Shown: in pieces, positions 9,412 through 18,677 of the stretch | Layout: each line of letters starts with the position of its first letter | Position numbering within the stretch: position 1 is the first letter of the stretch | Assembly (NCBI GenBank): GCA_001725945.1 | Contig: LRMT01000125.1 | Span: 124,001 to 188,000, forward strand | Direction of reading: 5' to 3' | Source of the DNA: Cupriavidus sp. UYMMa02A | Lineage (GTDB): Bacteria > Pseudomonadota > Gammaproteobacteria > Burkholderiales > Burkholderiaceae | Length of the DNA: 64,000 nt | Notes under the pieces: generated by a model | The model's database searches: none | Seen by the model: the letters and a program-made list of their open reading frames with translations, nothing else | Told to the model about the DNA's origin: nothing | Program-made: the position numbers and the translations under genes

Positions 9412-9828
9412 TTACTGCTTGGGCCGAAGGATGCCCTTCACCTCTTCCACGTTTTCGACCAGGCGCTTGCCGACCGTGGCAATGCTGTCGGCCTGGGCCT
9501 TGTACACGGTGTCGGTCAGCCCGCGCAGACCGGCCACGGCCTTGTGCAGCGAACGCGGCAGCACCTCCGCGACCTTGGCCGCGGGCTGTCCGTCCGCGGC
9601 CTGGCCGCGAACCGCGAGCGACTGCAGTTCGGCAGCGGTGTCCGTCAGGAACTCGGCCTGCTGGCGCACCAGCGATTGCAGGCCGGCCAGCAGCGTGGCG
9701 TTGACGCTGGCGATCGCCTCGATGTCCTTGCGGCGCGATTCCAGGATCGCCACGGGGTCCAGGCGGTTTTGTTTGACAAAATCGAACAGCTTGCGGGTCG
9801 AGGCGCCCGCGGCATTGGTGGCTTCCAT
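9412..9828 (-). CDS. Phasin family protein
   Basis: A 138-residue, highly helical protein of the phasin family, which coats polyhydroxyalkanoate granules in the cytoplasm. The helix LFDFVKQNRLDPVAILESRR and the following KDIEAIASVNATLLAGLQSL are typical of phasin_2-type proteins, followed by an Ala/Gln-rich helix bundle. The start at ATG 9828 is preceded by a good AAGGAGAG site. It is 47 bases downstream of the PHA synthase gene on the same strand and is followed by a perfect stem-loop, so it is probably the last gene of the PHA operon. Intact. Confidence 0.88.
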   Translation of the reverse strand: MEATNAAGASTRKLFDFVKQNRLDPVAILESRRKDIEAIASVNATLLAGLQSLVRQQAEFLTDTAAELQSLAVRGQAADGQPAAKVAEVLPRSLHKAVAGLRGLTDTVYKAQADSIATVGKRLVENVEEVKGILRPKQ

Positions 9829-9875
9829 CTTTACTCTCCTTACAGTTTGCGTTGCAGAAATCGATTGCCGGGGCT

Positions 9876-11605
9876 TTATGCCTCGGACACGTAGCGCCCC
9901 GGCGCATCGCCGCGTGAAGCATGGCGCTCGCTGCCCGCACGGGACGGTGCGTCGCCCAGCGGGCCCGAACGCGTCTTCAGCCACTGGCCCCAGTGTTCCC
10001 ACCAGGACGCCTGGGTGACCGCGGCACCGTCAAGCCACGTTTCGGGATCCGCCGTTTGCGCGTCGTTCAGGTAGAACTTCGCCTTGGCGTTGCCGGGCGG
10101 GTTGATCAGGCTCTGTACATGGCCGCTGGAACTGAGCACGAACTCGGTCTTTCCGCCGAAGGCGCGCACCGAACGGAACACGCCCTTCCACGGTGTGATG
10201 TGGTCGGTCATGCCGGCCAGCACGTACTTGTCGCAATCCACGGCCGACAGGTCGATGGGCTCGCCAAGGACGCGCAGCGCGCCCGGCGTCGCGAGCTGGT
10301 TCAACGACAGCATGTCCAGCAACTGGCCGTGCAGGCCCGCGGGCAGGCGCGTGGTGTCGTTGTTCCAGTAGAGAATGTCGAACGCCGGCGGCGCATTGCC
10401 CAGCAGGTAGTTGTTGACCCAGTAGTTCCACACCAGGTCATTGGGCCGCAGCCACGCGAACACACGCCCCAGTTCCTCGCCATCGAGCACACCGCGCGCC
10501 TGGCTGCCCTGCCGCGCGGCATCGAGGGCTTCCGGCGTCGCGAACAGCCCGAGCTGGGACTGCGCATCGAGGCCGAACACGGACACCATCAGCGTGGCCG
10601 CGTGCACGAGCTTTTCACCACGTGCCGCGCAATATCCCATCAGCGCCGACATCGTCATCGCGCCGGAACACGCGCCATGCAGGTTCACGTGGGGACTGGC
10701 GGTGATGTCGCGGATCGCGTGGATCGCTTCGACCAGCGCGCCCACATAGGTGTCGAGGTTCCAGTCGCGGTGCACCGCGGTGGGGTTGCGCCGAGCTCAC
10801 CATGAACACCTGCAGTTCATTGCGCAGCAGGTACTCGACCAGGCTCTTGCCCGGCGACAGGTCGAACACGTAGAACTTGTTGACCTGTGGCGGCACGATG
10901 AGCTGCGGCCGGGCATGGACCTTCGCGGTGGTCGGCGTGTATTGGATCAGCTCGAGTACCTCATTGCGGAACACGACGACACCGGGCGTGGCCGCAAGAT
11001 CCTTGCGACCCGGAAGGCGCCCTTGTCCACCTGCGACGGCATGCCCTGGTTGGTCAGCGTATCGGTCAACAGGTTGACCAGGCCGCTGACCAGGCTCAGG
11101 CCGCCCGACTCGAGCGTCTTCCTCAGCGCGGCGGGATTGCCCAGCAGCGTGTTGGTCGGTGCCACCGCGTCCATCAACAGATCGGTGAAATACTGCGCGC
11201 GCTCCTTGCTGCGCCCATCCATGACCGAGCGGGTGACAAAGCCGGTCAGCGCATCGCGCCAGGCTGGTATCCCTGCAGGGCCATGCGGTAGAAGGGATTT
11301 TCCAGCCAGGCCGGATCGCCAAAGCGGCGGTCGCGCGTGGCCGGCGGCGGCGCCGAACCGTCCACGACAGACAGCAGATCTTGTGCGAGCCGGGTCTGCT
11401 GCTCGAGCAGCAGCGTCGGTTCCTGCACGCACTGCGCGCCAATCTGCTGCGCGGTGCTGACCAGGTCTTCGGGACGCAGGCCCACGAACGGATTCGGACC
11501 CGCCACGGCCGGCGCACGGTCAATGATCTTCGCCCCAACCGCGGCGGATGCTGCGGCCTTCCTTGCCCGCTTCGCCGGCTCTCTCTTGCTCACGGCTGTC
11601 GTCAT
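9876..11605 (-). CDS. phaC: Poly(3-hydroxyalkanoate) synthase (three frame breaks)
   Basis: PHA synthase polymerises (R)-3-hydroxyacyl-CoA on the granule surface. Reading from ATG 11605 (behind GAGGAG) gives a ~576-residue protein once three breaks are repaired: a lost base at 11264, a lost base at 11006 and an extra G at 10793. Family features are NPFYRMALQGYQAWRDAL, LNLLTDTL-type segment, PPQVNKFYVFDLSPGKS, the catalytic Cys in GACSGA, the Asp in GMTDHITPW and the His in SSGHVQS. The nucleophile box lacks the usual second Gly after C-x-G. It resembles the diverged second synthase type rather than the main PhaC1 of this group. Neighbours (MaoC hydratase, acyl-CoA dehydrogenase, phasin) support a beta-oxidation-fed monomer supply. 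Confidence 0.88.
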
Positions 11606-11638
11606 GCTGCCACTCCTCGTCCTGCCTTTGTTCATGTT

Positions 11639-12103
11639 TCAGGCGACCAGCAGCGCAAGCGCTTCGGCCACCAGCGCGGGCTTGCGCTCGCCTTCGATTT
11701 CCACCGTGTTCTCCGTCCTGAGCAGGACACGTCCGTCTCCCTTGCTGTCGGCAGCAAGCAAGCTCACCCGGTTGCGCACGCGCGCGCCGGCCTTCACCGG
11801 CGTCAGGAAGCGGGTCTTTTCCAGCCCGTAGTTCACCGCCGCGCTCGCGTCGTGCGGCACAACGCCCATATCGGCAAGCTGGCTCGCCACGAGCGAGAGC
11901 GTCAGGTAGCCGTGGGCGATGGTGCCGCCGAACGGGCTTTCGCGCCTGGCACGATCCACGTCCACGTGGATCCATTGATGGTCGCCCGTGCACTGCGCGA
12001 ATGCATCGATACGCGCCTGGTCGATCTCCTCCCACTCCGATACGCCGAGCTCCTTGCCGACGAACGCGTCAAGCGTGGCCATGCTGTAGCCTTCGATTGC
12101 CAT
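11639..12103 (-). CDS. MaoC-family (R)-enoyl-CoA hydratase-like protein
   Basis: A 154-residue hot-dog-fold protein with the MaoC catalytic pattern: FAQCTGDHQWIHVD, in which the Asp and His five residues apart are the hydratase pair, followed by TIAHGYLTLSL. Enzymes of this type hydrate trans-2-enoyl-CoA to (R)-3-hydroxyacyl-CoA, the direct substrate of PHA synthase. It lies 33 bases upstream of phaC and 35 bases downstream of an acyl-CoA dehydrogenase gene, which fits that role (PhaJ-like). The first ATG (12103) is used; a second at 12082 is possible. Intact. Confidence 0.85.
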   Translation of the reverse strand: MAIEGYSMATLDAFVGKELGVSEWEEIDQARIDAFAQCTGDHQWIHVDVDRARRESPFGGTIAHGYLTLSLVASQLADMGVVPHDASAAVNYGLEKTRFLTPVKAGARVRNRVSLLAADSKGDGRVLLRTENTVEIEGERKPALVAEALALLVA

Positions 12104-12138
12104 CTTCTTTTCCTTTGCTTGTATTCCGGTCCGCCGGG

Positions 12139-13941
12139 TCAGAAGCAGGCTTCGTCCAGCACCAGGAACCCGTCCTGGCCAGTCGTGCTGATGACAGCGG
12201 CTTCGAGCGCTGAAGCGCGCGGCAGGATATGGTTGGCAAAGTACTCGGCGGTCGCGATCTTGGCGCCGTAGAACGCTTCGTCTTCGCCGCGCTTCTGTGT
12301 GGCCACGATCAGCGCGCGCGCCATCTGCCAGCCCGTCAGCACAATGCCGGTCAGCTTGAGATAGGCGACGCTGGCGCCGAACACCGCGTTCGGATCCTTG
12401 CGGGTCTTGTCGAGCACGTGCTCAATCGCATTACCGAGCGCCAGCCGCGCAATGCCGAGGCGCATCAGCATGGCGCTGCACGCCGCGTTGCGGCAGCCAT
12501 CGGCGTATTCCTTCAGCGCCTCGAGCGTCGTGTCGATTTCCGCGAGGATGGCGCGCGCCGCCGCACCGCCGTCGCGCACGGTCTTGCGGCCCACGAGGTC
12601 ATTCGCCTGGATGGCCGTGGTGCCTTCGTAGATCGGCAGGATGCGTGCATCGCGGTAATGCTGGGCCGCACCGGTCTCCTCGATGAAGCCCATGCCACCA
12701 TGTACCTGCACGCCAAGGCTGGTTACCTCCAGCGACATCTCGGTACTCCAGCCCTTGATGACGGGCACCAGGTATTCGTAAGCGGCCTCGTACCCGGCAC
12801 GCGTTCCGGCATCGGGCGCGCGGTGCGCCAGGTCGGAATAGCCGGCCGCCACGAGCGCCAGCGCACGCGCGCCTTCCGTGAGCGCACGCATTTCGGTCAG
12901 CATGCGGCGCACATCGGGATGCCGGATGATCGCCACCGCCTCTTTGGCGGAGCCATCGACCGGGCGGCTTTGCACACGCTCTTTCGCATAAGCCACGGCT
13001 TGCTGGTAAGCGCGGTCGGAGATCGCGATGCCCTGCACGCCCACGCCGAAGCGCGCGGCGTTCATCATCACGAACATGTATTCGAGGCCGCGGTTCTCTT
13101 CGCCGATCAGGTAGCCGGTAGCGCCGCCATGGTCGCCGAACTGCAGCACCGCGGTCGGGCTCGCCTTGATGCCGAGCTTGTGCTCGATCGACACGCATTG
13201 CACGTCGTTGCGCGCGCCGAGCGAACCGTCGTCATTGACGAGGAACTTCGGCACCAGGAACAGCGAAATGCCCTTCACGCCTTCGGGCGCATCGGGAGTG
13301 CGCGCCAGCACCAGGTGCACGATGTTCTCCGCCATATCGTGCTCGCCGTAGGTGATGAAGATCTTGGTGCCCGACACCTTGTAGCTGCCGTCGCCCTGGC
13401 GTTCCGCGCGGCTGCGCACCAGTGCCAGGTCCGAGCCGGCCTGCGGCTCGGTCAGGTTCATGGTGCCGGTCCACTCGCCGGCGATCAGGCGCGGCAGGTA
13501 GCGCTGCTTGAGTTCGTCGGAGCCGGCCGTCAGCAGCGCTTCGATGGCGCCATCGGTCAGCAGCGGGCACAGCGCGAACGACATATTGGCCGCGTTCATC
13601 ATCTCGATGCACGGCGCCGCCACGAGCTTGGGCAGGCCCTGGCCGCCGAACTCGGCCGGATGCACGACGCCCTGCCAGCCTCCCTCGCCGAACTGGCGGA
13701 ACGCGTCGCGGAAGCCCGCGGTCGTCGTCACTTCGCCGTCGTGCCAGCTGCTGGGCTGGCGATCGCCCGCGGCGTTCAGCGGCGCCAGCACTTCGCCGTG
13801 GAACTTGGCGGCTTCCTCGAGCACCGCCTCGACCGTCTCGGGCGTGGCATCCTCGTAGCCCGGCAGCGTGGCAATCTTTGTCAGTCCGGCCAGTTCGCGC
13901 ATGGCGAACAGCATGTCTTTGGTAGGCGCGGTATAGCTCAT
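12139..13941 (-). CDS. Acyl-CoA dehydrogenase, long form with C-terminal extension
   Basis: A 600-residue flavoenzyme of the large acyl-CoA dehydrogenase subgroup (DmdC/AcdH-like) with an extra C-terminal helical domain. It opens MSYTAPTKDMLFAM; flavin-contacting segments MNLTEPQAGSDLALV and KIFITYGEHD are present, and the catalytic Glu is in ILPIYEGTTAIQAND. It oxidises an acyl-CoA to trans-2-enoyl-CoA. The start at 13941 is the conserved Met; an upstream ATG at 14052 would add 37 unlikely residues. As the first gene of the dehydrogenase-MaoC-phaC-phasin series it is probably the operon head. A 19-bp inverted pair sits in its promoter region. Confidence 0.92.
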   Translation of the reverse strand: MSYTAPTKDMLFAMRELAGLTKIATLPGYEDATPETVEAVLEEAAKFHGEVLAPLNAAGDRQPSSWHDGEVTTTAGFRDAFRQFGEGGWQGVVHPAEFGGQGLPKLVAAPCIEMMNAANMSFALCPLLTDGAIEALLTAGSDELKQRYLPRLIAGEWTGTMNLTEPQAGSDLALVRSRAERQGDGSYKVSGTKIFITYGEHDMAENIVHLVLARTPDAPEGVKGISLFLVPKFLVNDDGSLGARNDVQCVSIEHKLGIKASPTAVLQFGDHGGATGYLIGEENRGLEYMFVMMNAARFGVGVQGIAISDRAYQQAVAYAKERVQSRPVDGSAKEAVAIIRHPDVRRMLTEMRALTEGARALALVAAGYSDLAHRAPDAGTRAGYEAAYEYLVPVIKGWSTEMSLEVTSLGVQVHGGMGFIEETGAAQHYRDARILPIYEGTTAIQANDLVGRKTVRDGGAAARAILAEIDTTLEALKEYADGCRNAACSAMLMRLGIARLALGNAIEHVLDKTRKDPNAVFGASVAYLKLTGIVLTGWQMARALIVATQKRGEDEAFYGAKIATAEYFANHILPRASALEAAVISTTGQDGFLVLDEACF

Positions 13942-14063
13942 CTCGGTCCTCTCGCGGCAGTGCGGCGCCACCCCGGGCTTTCCGTACCCGGCAGCGCTGC
14001 GATCATTGATGGACCGATCGTAAGGGCCGTCCCTGCAGGAACGATTACCCAAACCCGCCCTTT

Positions 14064-14154
14064 GACTGACAAATCGTGCCGCTTTGCGCGATGGCGCGGC
14101 ACGCAGGGGGACCGTGCGCCGTCAGAGCGCCCGATGTGGCAGGATTTGTCAGTC
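14064..14154. promoter_or_regulatory. Pair of 19-bp inverted repeats upstream of the acyl-CoA dehydrogenase operon
   Basis: Bases 14064-14082 read GACTGACAAATCGTGCCGC. Bases 14136-14154, on the other strand, read the same 19-mer with only two differences. The arms face each other across 53 bases and lie between the AraC regulator gene and the dehydrogenase start. A duplicated, oriented site in this position looks like a regulator binding pair; the adjacent AraC protein is the first candidate. Confidence 0.6.
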
Positions 14155-14185
14155 GGCGGCCAGCATCGCCAGTCGCCGCGCAGGA

Positions 14186-15198
14186 TCACGGCGCGCGCCG
14201 GTAGGCGTTCGGCGTGCTGCCGGTCCAGTGGCGGAAGGCGCGATGAAAGGCGGTGGGATTGTCGAAGCCCACATCGAAGGCAATGGCCGCGATGGGGTCC
14301 TCGGAGCGCGTCAGGCGCCGGATGGCAATATCGCGCCGCACCTCGTCCTTGATGGCCTGGAACGTGGTGCCTTCGGAAGACAGCCGGCGGCATAGCGTGC
14401 GCACGGAATGATGCAGCGCGTGCGCCACCGCGTCGATGGTCGGCGACGCCGGCAGGCAGTCGGCTACGTACTGCCGGACCCTGTGGCAAGTCATCTCCTC
14501 GGCGAACGAGACGAAGATCCAGTCCTCCGCGCGCGCGCCAGGAACTTTTCGAGATCGGGCTTGCGCTGCCGCACGGGCAGGTCGAGATAGGCGGCATCGA
14601 AGACCAGCCGGGTGTGCCGCCGGTCGAAATGCACAGGGCCGGGAAACAGGTAGAGATGGTCGCTGGCCGGCAATGGCCGCGCGTCCGGCATCTCGACGGC
14701 CTGCAACGGAATGCGCTGGCGGATCAGCCAGGACGCGACGCCATGCACGAGCTTCAGCATCAGCTCGCGCCCGAGCATGCTGACCACGGGACCGGCCGGA
14801 TTGTCCGCGAGCTCGACCATGCCGCTGGTGTCCTCGCGCCGGGATTCCACGCGGAAATCGTCGAGGATCAGGTGGAAGAACTGCCCGAAGCGGTGCAGCG
14901 CCACCTCGAGCCGTGGCGCGTCGAGCAGGCTCAGGCAGAGGTACTTGAGCGTGCCATTGCGCAATGGCCGGCTGAAAATGCCCGGCATCTCGTCGTCGAG
15001 TTCCTTGGCGAGCAGGCGGTACAGCGTCGAAAACTGTTCCTGCGTGACCCGTGCCGCGGGCTCGGCCAGCAACTCGGGCGCAATCCCCGAGCAGTCCGCC
15101 AGCCGGGCCATGGCCTCCGGATCGGCACCCGACAGGAAGCCATTGACGACGGAGATGGGAACGGTGGCGGAAAAGTCTTTCACGCGGGGCGCTGGCAA
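14186..15198 (-). CDS. AraC-family transcriptional regulator (frameshifted)
   Basis: A ~337-residue regulator with an N-terminal arabinose-binding-like domain (PF12625 type: VVNGFLSGADPEAMARLA, LLAKELDDEMPG, LCLSLLDAPRLEVALHRF) and a C-terminal double helix-turn-helix (TLCRRLSSEGTTFQAIKDEV, then IAFDVGFDNPTAFHRAFRHW). One base is missing at 14527-14528, just between the two domains. It lies upstream of, and in the same direction as, the dehydrogenase/PHA operon, and the 19-bp inverted pair between them may be its target. The start at 15198 is the longest that matches the family; no strong ribosome site decides it. Confidence 0.82.
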
Positions 15199-15266
15199 TG
15201 CGTGCGAGGAATGAATGGCGGCTGGCGCATTTTGTCACAGCTGCCGCGCGCTGAGAATCGGCCAGG

Positions 15267-16286
15267 CTACGTGCTTGGCTTCGCTCCGCCGTCGTGCTGC
15301 ACGCGCCATTTCGACACGCTGCAACCGAACTCGCCCCCGAACCAGCGCGAGAACGCGCTCAGCGACGAGAACCCGAGCAGCGTGGCGACCTCGGACAAGG
15401 GCCGTTCGCGGTTGTCGATATAACGCACCACCAGGGTGGCGCGCGCTTCATTGACGATGTCCGAATAGGTCCTGTCTTCTTGCGCCAGGCGCCGGTGCAC
15501 CGTACGGCGATCGACACCCAGGTGCTGCGCAACGCGGTCGACCGAGCACATGCCGGTCGGCAGCAGCACATGGACGAGCTGGCGCACCTTGTCGGGCATC
15601 GTGGTGTTCGCCTGGGCCAGCAGGGTGCCGAGATAGCGCTTGACCTGCTGCGCCATCACCGGGTCGTAGGATGGCAGCGGCGCCTCGAGGTCCTCCGCAA
15701 CGCAGACGATGCCATCGAAGTCCTGGTTGAACAGACTCGGCATGCCGAAGACCCGCAGAAACGTCGCCTGGCTGGCTGGCGCGGCATGCGTGAAGCAGAT
15801 GCTGCGGGGCCGCCACGACGGCCCCAGGAACACGCTCAGCATGCGATAGATCACGCCGACCGCGAGGTCGGTGGCCTGGCGCAGCGTGCCCGGCACTTCG
15901 TTGAGGATATGCAGGCGGATCATCAGGAGGCCCTCGGCCTCCTCCATGCGCATCGCGAGCGCTTCGTTCTGCAGGCCCATGTAGCGCACCATCGACTCGA
16001 GCGCCCGCCGCAGCGTCGGCTGCTCGCGCACGACGAAGGCCAGCGGGCCCAGATTGGAGAACTGACGCAATTCGGCCATGCGCAGGCCGAAATCGTCGGC
16101 CTGCGCGGCGCGGGCGGAGTCATCCAGCAGGCGCCCGACCTTGTTCGCCGGCACGCGGATATCCGGATCGAGCAGCACATCGCGGCTGATCCTTGCCGCG
16201 CGAAGCTGCTGATGCGGATCGAGTCCCACGGCTCGGGCCACTTCCACATAGTTGGTGAGGCTGGCACTGCGAAGGTAGTAGGACAT
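15267..16286 (-). CDS. AraC-family transcriptional regulator
   Basis: An intact 339-residue paralogue of the preceding regulator type: PF12625-like sensor domain (SLTNYVEVARAVGLDPHQQL, LRMAELRQFSNLGPLAF, ICFTHAAPAS) and C-terminal AraC DNA-binding domain (HLGVDRRTVHRRL and VATLLGFSSLSAFSRWF). It is divergent from the beta-keto acid cleavage enzyme gene, and the 162-base gap holds a 21-bp-spaced direct repeat typical of AraC operators. The effector is unknown. By position it probably controls the divergent gene and itself. Confidence 0.9.
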   Translation of the reverse strand: MSYYLRSASLTNYVEVARAVGLDPHQQLRAARISRDVLLDPDIRVPANKVGRLLDDSARAAQADDFGLRMAELRQFSNLGPLAFVVREQPTLRRALESMVRYMGLQNEALAMRMEEAEGLLMIRLHILNEVPGTLRQATDLAVGVIYRMLSVFLGPSWRPRSICFTHAAPASQATFLRVFGMPSLFNQDFDGIVCVAEDLEAPLPSYDPVMAQQVKRYLGTLLAQANTTMPDKVRQLVHVLLPTGMCSVDRVAQHLGVDRRTVHRRLAQEDRTYSDIVNEARATLVVRYIDNRERPLSEVATLLGFSSLSAFSRWFGGEFGCSVSKWRVQHDGGAKPST

Positions 16287-16301
16287 CGCGTTTTCCCTGA
16301 C

Positions 16302-16340
16302 TGTCCCGAAATGTAAATCGATCGTCCCCGATCGTCAAAT
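16302..16340. promoter_or_regulatory. Direct repeat, 21-bp spacing, between AraC gene and BKACE gene
   Basis: TGTCCCGAAATGTAAAT (16302-16318) and CGTCCCCGATCGTCAAAT (16323-16340) are imperfect copies in the same orientation, 21 bases start to start, i.e. two helical turns. This geometry suits an AraC-family dimer bound beside a divergent promoter. Confidence 0.45.
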
Positions 16341-16448
16341 TTCTCTGCGCCATTGGCCGATACTTCTGGCATCGGAACAACGGTTCCCAGGACAACGCAA
16401 AGCGGCAGCATGCCACGTCGGCAGCCACGCATATATCAGGAGCAACGC

Positions 16449-17506
16449 ATGCAATTCCTCGACGATTCCCTGCACCCCGAAAACCAGGACAAAGTGGTCA
16501 TCACCGTGGCCCCGTACGGCCCCGAGTGGATGCCGCAGGACTTCCCGGAAGACATTCCGGTGACCATGGAAGAGCAGGTGCAGAAGGCCGTGGATTGCTA
16601 CACGCCGGCGCCACCGTGCTGCACCTGCACGTGCGCGAGCTGGACGGCAAGGGCTCCAAGCGCCTGTCCAAGTTCAACGAGCTGATCGCCGGCGTGCGCG
16701 CCGCGGTGCCCGACATGATCATCCAGGTCGGCGGCTCGATCTCGTTCGCGCCGGAAGATGACGGCCAGGCCGCCAAGTGGCTGTCGGACGATACGCGCCA
16801 CATGCTGGCCGATCTCGATCCGACGCCGGACCAGGTCACCGTGGCCATCAACACCACGCAGATGAACATCATGGAGCTGCTGTACCCCGAATACCTCGCG
16901 GGTACGTCGCTGTCCAACCCGGCGTTCATCGAAGCCTATCGCGAAATGACCGTGCCGGCAGGTCCGGGCTGGGTCGAAGAGCACCTGCGCCGCCTGAGCA
17001 ACGCCGGCATCCAGCCGCACTTCCAGCTCACCGGCATCCATGCCATGGAAACGCTGGAGCGCATGGTGCGCGCCGGCCTCTACAAGGGCCCGCTGAACCT
17101 GACGTGGATCGGCATCGGCGGCGGCTTCGACGGCCCCAACCCGTTCAATTTCTTCAACTTCGTGCACCGCGCGCCGGACGGCTGCACGCTGACCGCCGAG
17201 TCGCTGCTGAAGAACGTGCTGCCGTTCAACATGATGGCGATGTCCATGGGCCTGCACCCGCGCTGCGGCATCGAGGACACCATCATCGACCAGCACGGCA
17301 ACCGCATGACCTCGGTGCAGCAGATCGAGCAGTGCGTGCGCGTGGCGAAGGAACTGGGCCGCGAGATCGCCTCGGGCAAGGAAGCGCGCGAAATCTACCG
17401 CATCGGCACCTGGTACGACAGCGCCGACGAGACGCTGGAAGCCCATGGCATGGCCCCCAACCGCAAGGCCGGCCAGAAGAACCTGCCGCTGCGCAAGGCG
17501 GCCTGA
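16449..17506 (+). CDS. Beta-keto acid cleavage enzyme (BKACE/DUF849) (frameshifted)
   Basis: BKACE enzymes (DUF849) use Zn to react a beta-keto acid with acetyl-CoA, giving acetoacetate and a new acyl-CoA. The ~353-residue protein starts at ATG 16449 after AGGAG, with VITVAPYGPEWMPQDFPEDI. The zinc ligands are in VLHLHVRELDGKG; GGSISFAPED, AINTTQMNIMELLYPE and GGGFDGPNPFNF follow. One base is missing at 16602 (TACAAC read as TACAC), shortly before the HxH motif. The gene is divergent from an AraC regulator. The particular keto acid cannot be deduced. Confidence 0.9.
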
Positions 17507-17593
17507 CGCGGGCGGCTGGCCGGTCCTGGGCGTTGCCCCGGACCGGCCACCGTACCGCAAGCTGTGCAAGCTGTGTCTCGAGCGAATGAAATC

Positions 17594-17794
17594 ATGAACG
17601 CATCTACTTCCGTCGCGAATCCCTGCATCAATATCTGCCGCATGGACCAGGCGGGAAAGTACTGCCAGGGTTGCGGCAGGACCCTGGTGGAGATTGGCCG
17701 CTGGGAGCAGATGACCGATACCGAGCGTGCCGAGGTGATGGCCTCCGTGCCGGCACGCCGCTCACGGCGCAGCGTGCCGGCGCCTTGCGCCTGA
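17594..17794 (+). CDS. DUF1289 small cysteine-motif protein
   Basis: A 66-residue protein with the DUF1289 signature: PCINICRMDQ, then CQGCGRTLVEIGRW, giving four cysteines that probably bind a metal or Fe-S cluster. Start ATG 17594. It lies between the BKACE gene and a DsbA-like gene on the same strand. Function unknown. Intact. Confidence 0.85.
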   Translation: MNASTSVANPCINICRMDQAGKYCQGCGRTLVEIGRWEQMTDTERAEVMASVPARRSRRSVPAPCA

Positions 17795-17844
17795 CCGCCG
17801 CGCGCACATTCTCCTGTGTCATCCCGCAGTTGCCATGAGTTGCC

Positions 17845-18541
17845 ATGACTCCTTCCAATATTCTTTCGGTCGAAGCGTATTTCGACCTGATCTGTCCGTG
17901 GTGCCTGATCGGCAAGCGGCACCTTGAAAGCGCAATCGGCTTGCTCGCGCGTGAACGCCGGACGCGACGTCCGGGTCGAGTGGCGTTCCTACCCGCTCAT
18001 TCCCGCGACACCGCCGGATGGCATCCCCTACCGCGACTTCTACGTCGCACGGCTCGGAAGCCCGCAAGCAGTAGCGGTACGCCAGGCGCAAGTCATCCAA
18101 GCCGCACGCGAAGCCGGCCTCACGCTGGCACTGGATCGAATCGAAACGTTTCCCAACACTGTACTCGCCCATCGCCTGGTGCGCTTCGTACGCAAGCAGG
18201 ACGGAGCTGCCGTAGCCGCGACGTTGATCGACAAGCTGTTCACGCGCTACTTCATCGGCGGCGGCAACATCGGCGACGGACACGTGCTCGGCGAAGTGCT
18301 GGCCGAATGCGGCATTCAGGTACCCGCAGAAGAAAATACCCCCGTGCGACATGACATGGACTGGCTGCCCCCGCTGAACGGACCTGAAGATCCTGCGCCG
18401 CGCAGCGGTGTCGGCGTGCCGCACTTCATCTTCAATGGCACGCATAGCGTGTCCGGATCGCGGCCGCCTGCCGCGCTGCTGGAAGCCATGCAGCGGGCGC
18501 TTGCGCGGGCCAAGCAGATTGCCACCCGGGCGGCTGCCTGA
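17845..18541 (+). CDS. DsbA/FrnE-family thioredoxin-like oxidoreductase (frameshifted)
   Basis: A FrnE-type DsbA-fold protein of about 230 residues. The active-site motif CPWC is at residues 18-21 (YFDLICPWCLIGKRHLE). After the frame change come VEWRSYPLIP, the helical insertion domain (LTLALDRIETFPNTVLAHRL, FTRYFIGGGNIGD) and the cis-Pro loop GVGVPHFIFNG. No signal peptide is present, so it is cytosolic. Around 17944-17954 the frame moves from 1 to 2, consistent with one inserted base (or two lost) in a GCGCG stretch. Such proteins are thiol-disulfide or GST-like isomerase relatives; the substrate is unknown. Confidence 0.82.
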
Positions 18542-18677
18542 ACGGCCTGCGCCATTGCAGGAGCAAGGCCGTCCTGCAATGGCCGAACCTGCTGTACCCG
18601 GCGCCCGTCCCGTCCCATGGGGCGGCGGTCGCGGGCGCGTCAGATATCCATACTTACAACGGAGGAGACACCCCAAC

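Noticed and set aside
12229..14352. Very long plus-strand frame opposite the acyl-CoA dehydrogenase
   Set aside because: Its product is rich in His/Arg/Ala-type antisense composition, and the minus-strand frame is an intact family member.
14436..14591. Possible dinucleotide (CG) repeat element in the AraC gene at 14527-14540
   Set aside because: Only a short CGCG tract inside coding sequence; it is the site of a one-base loss, not a repeat element.
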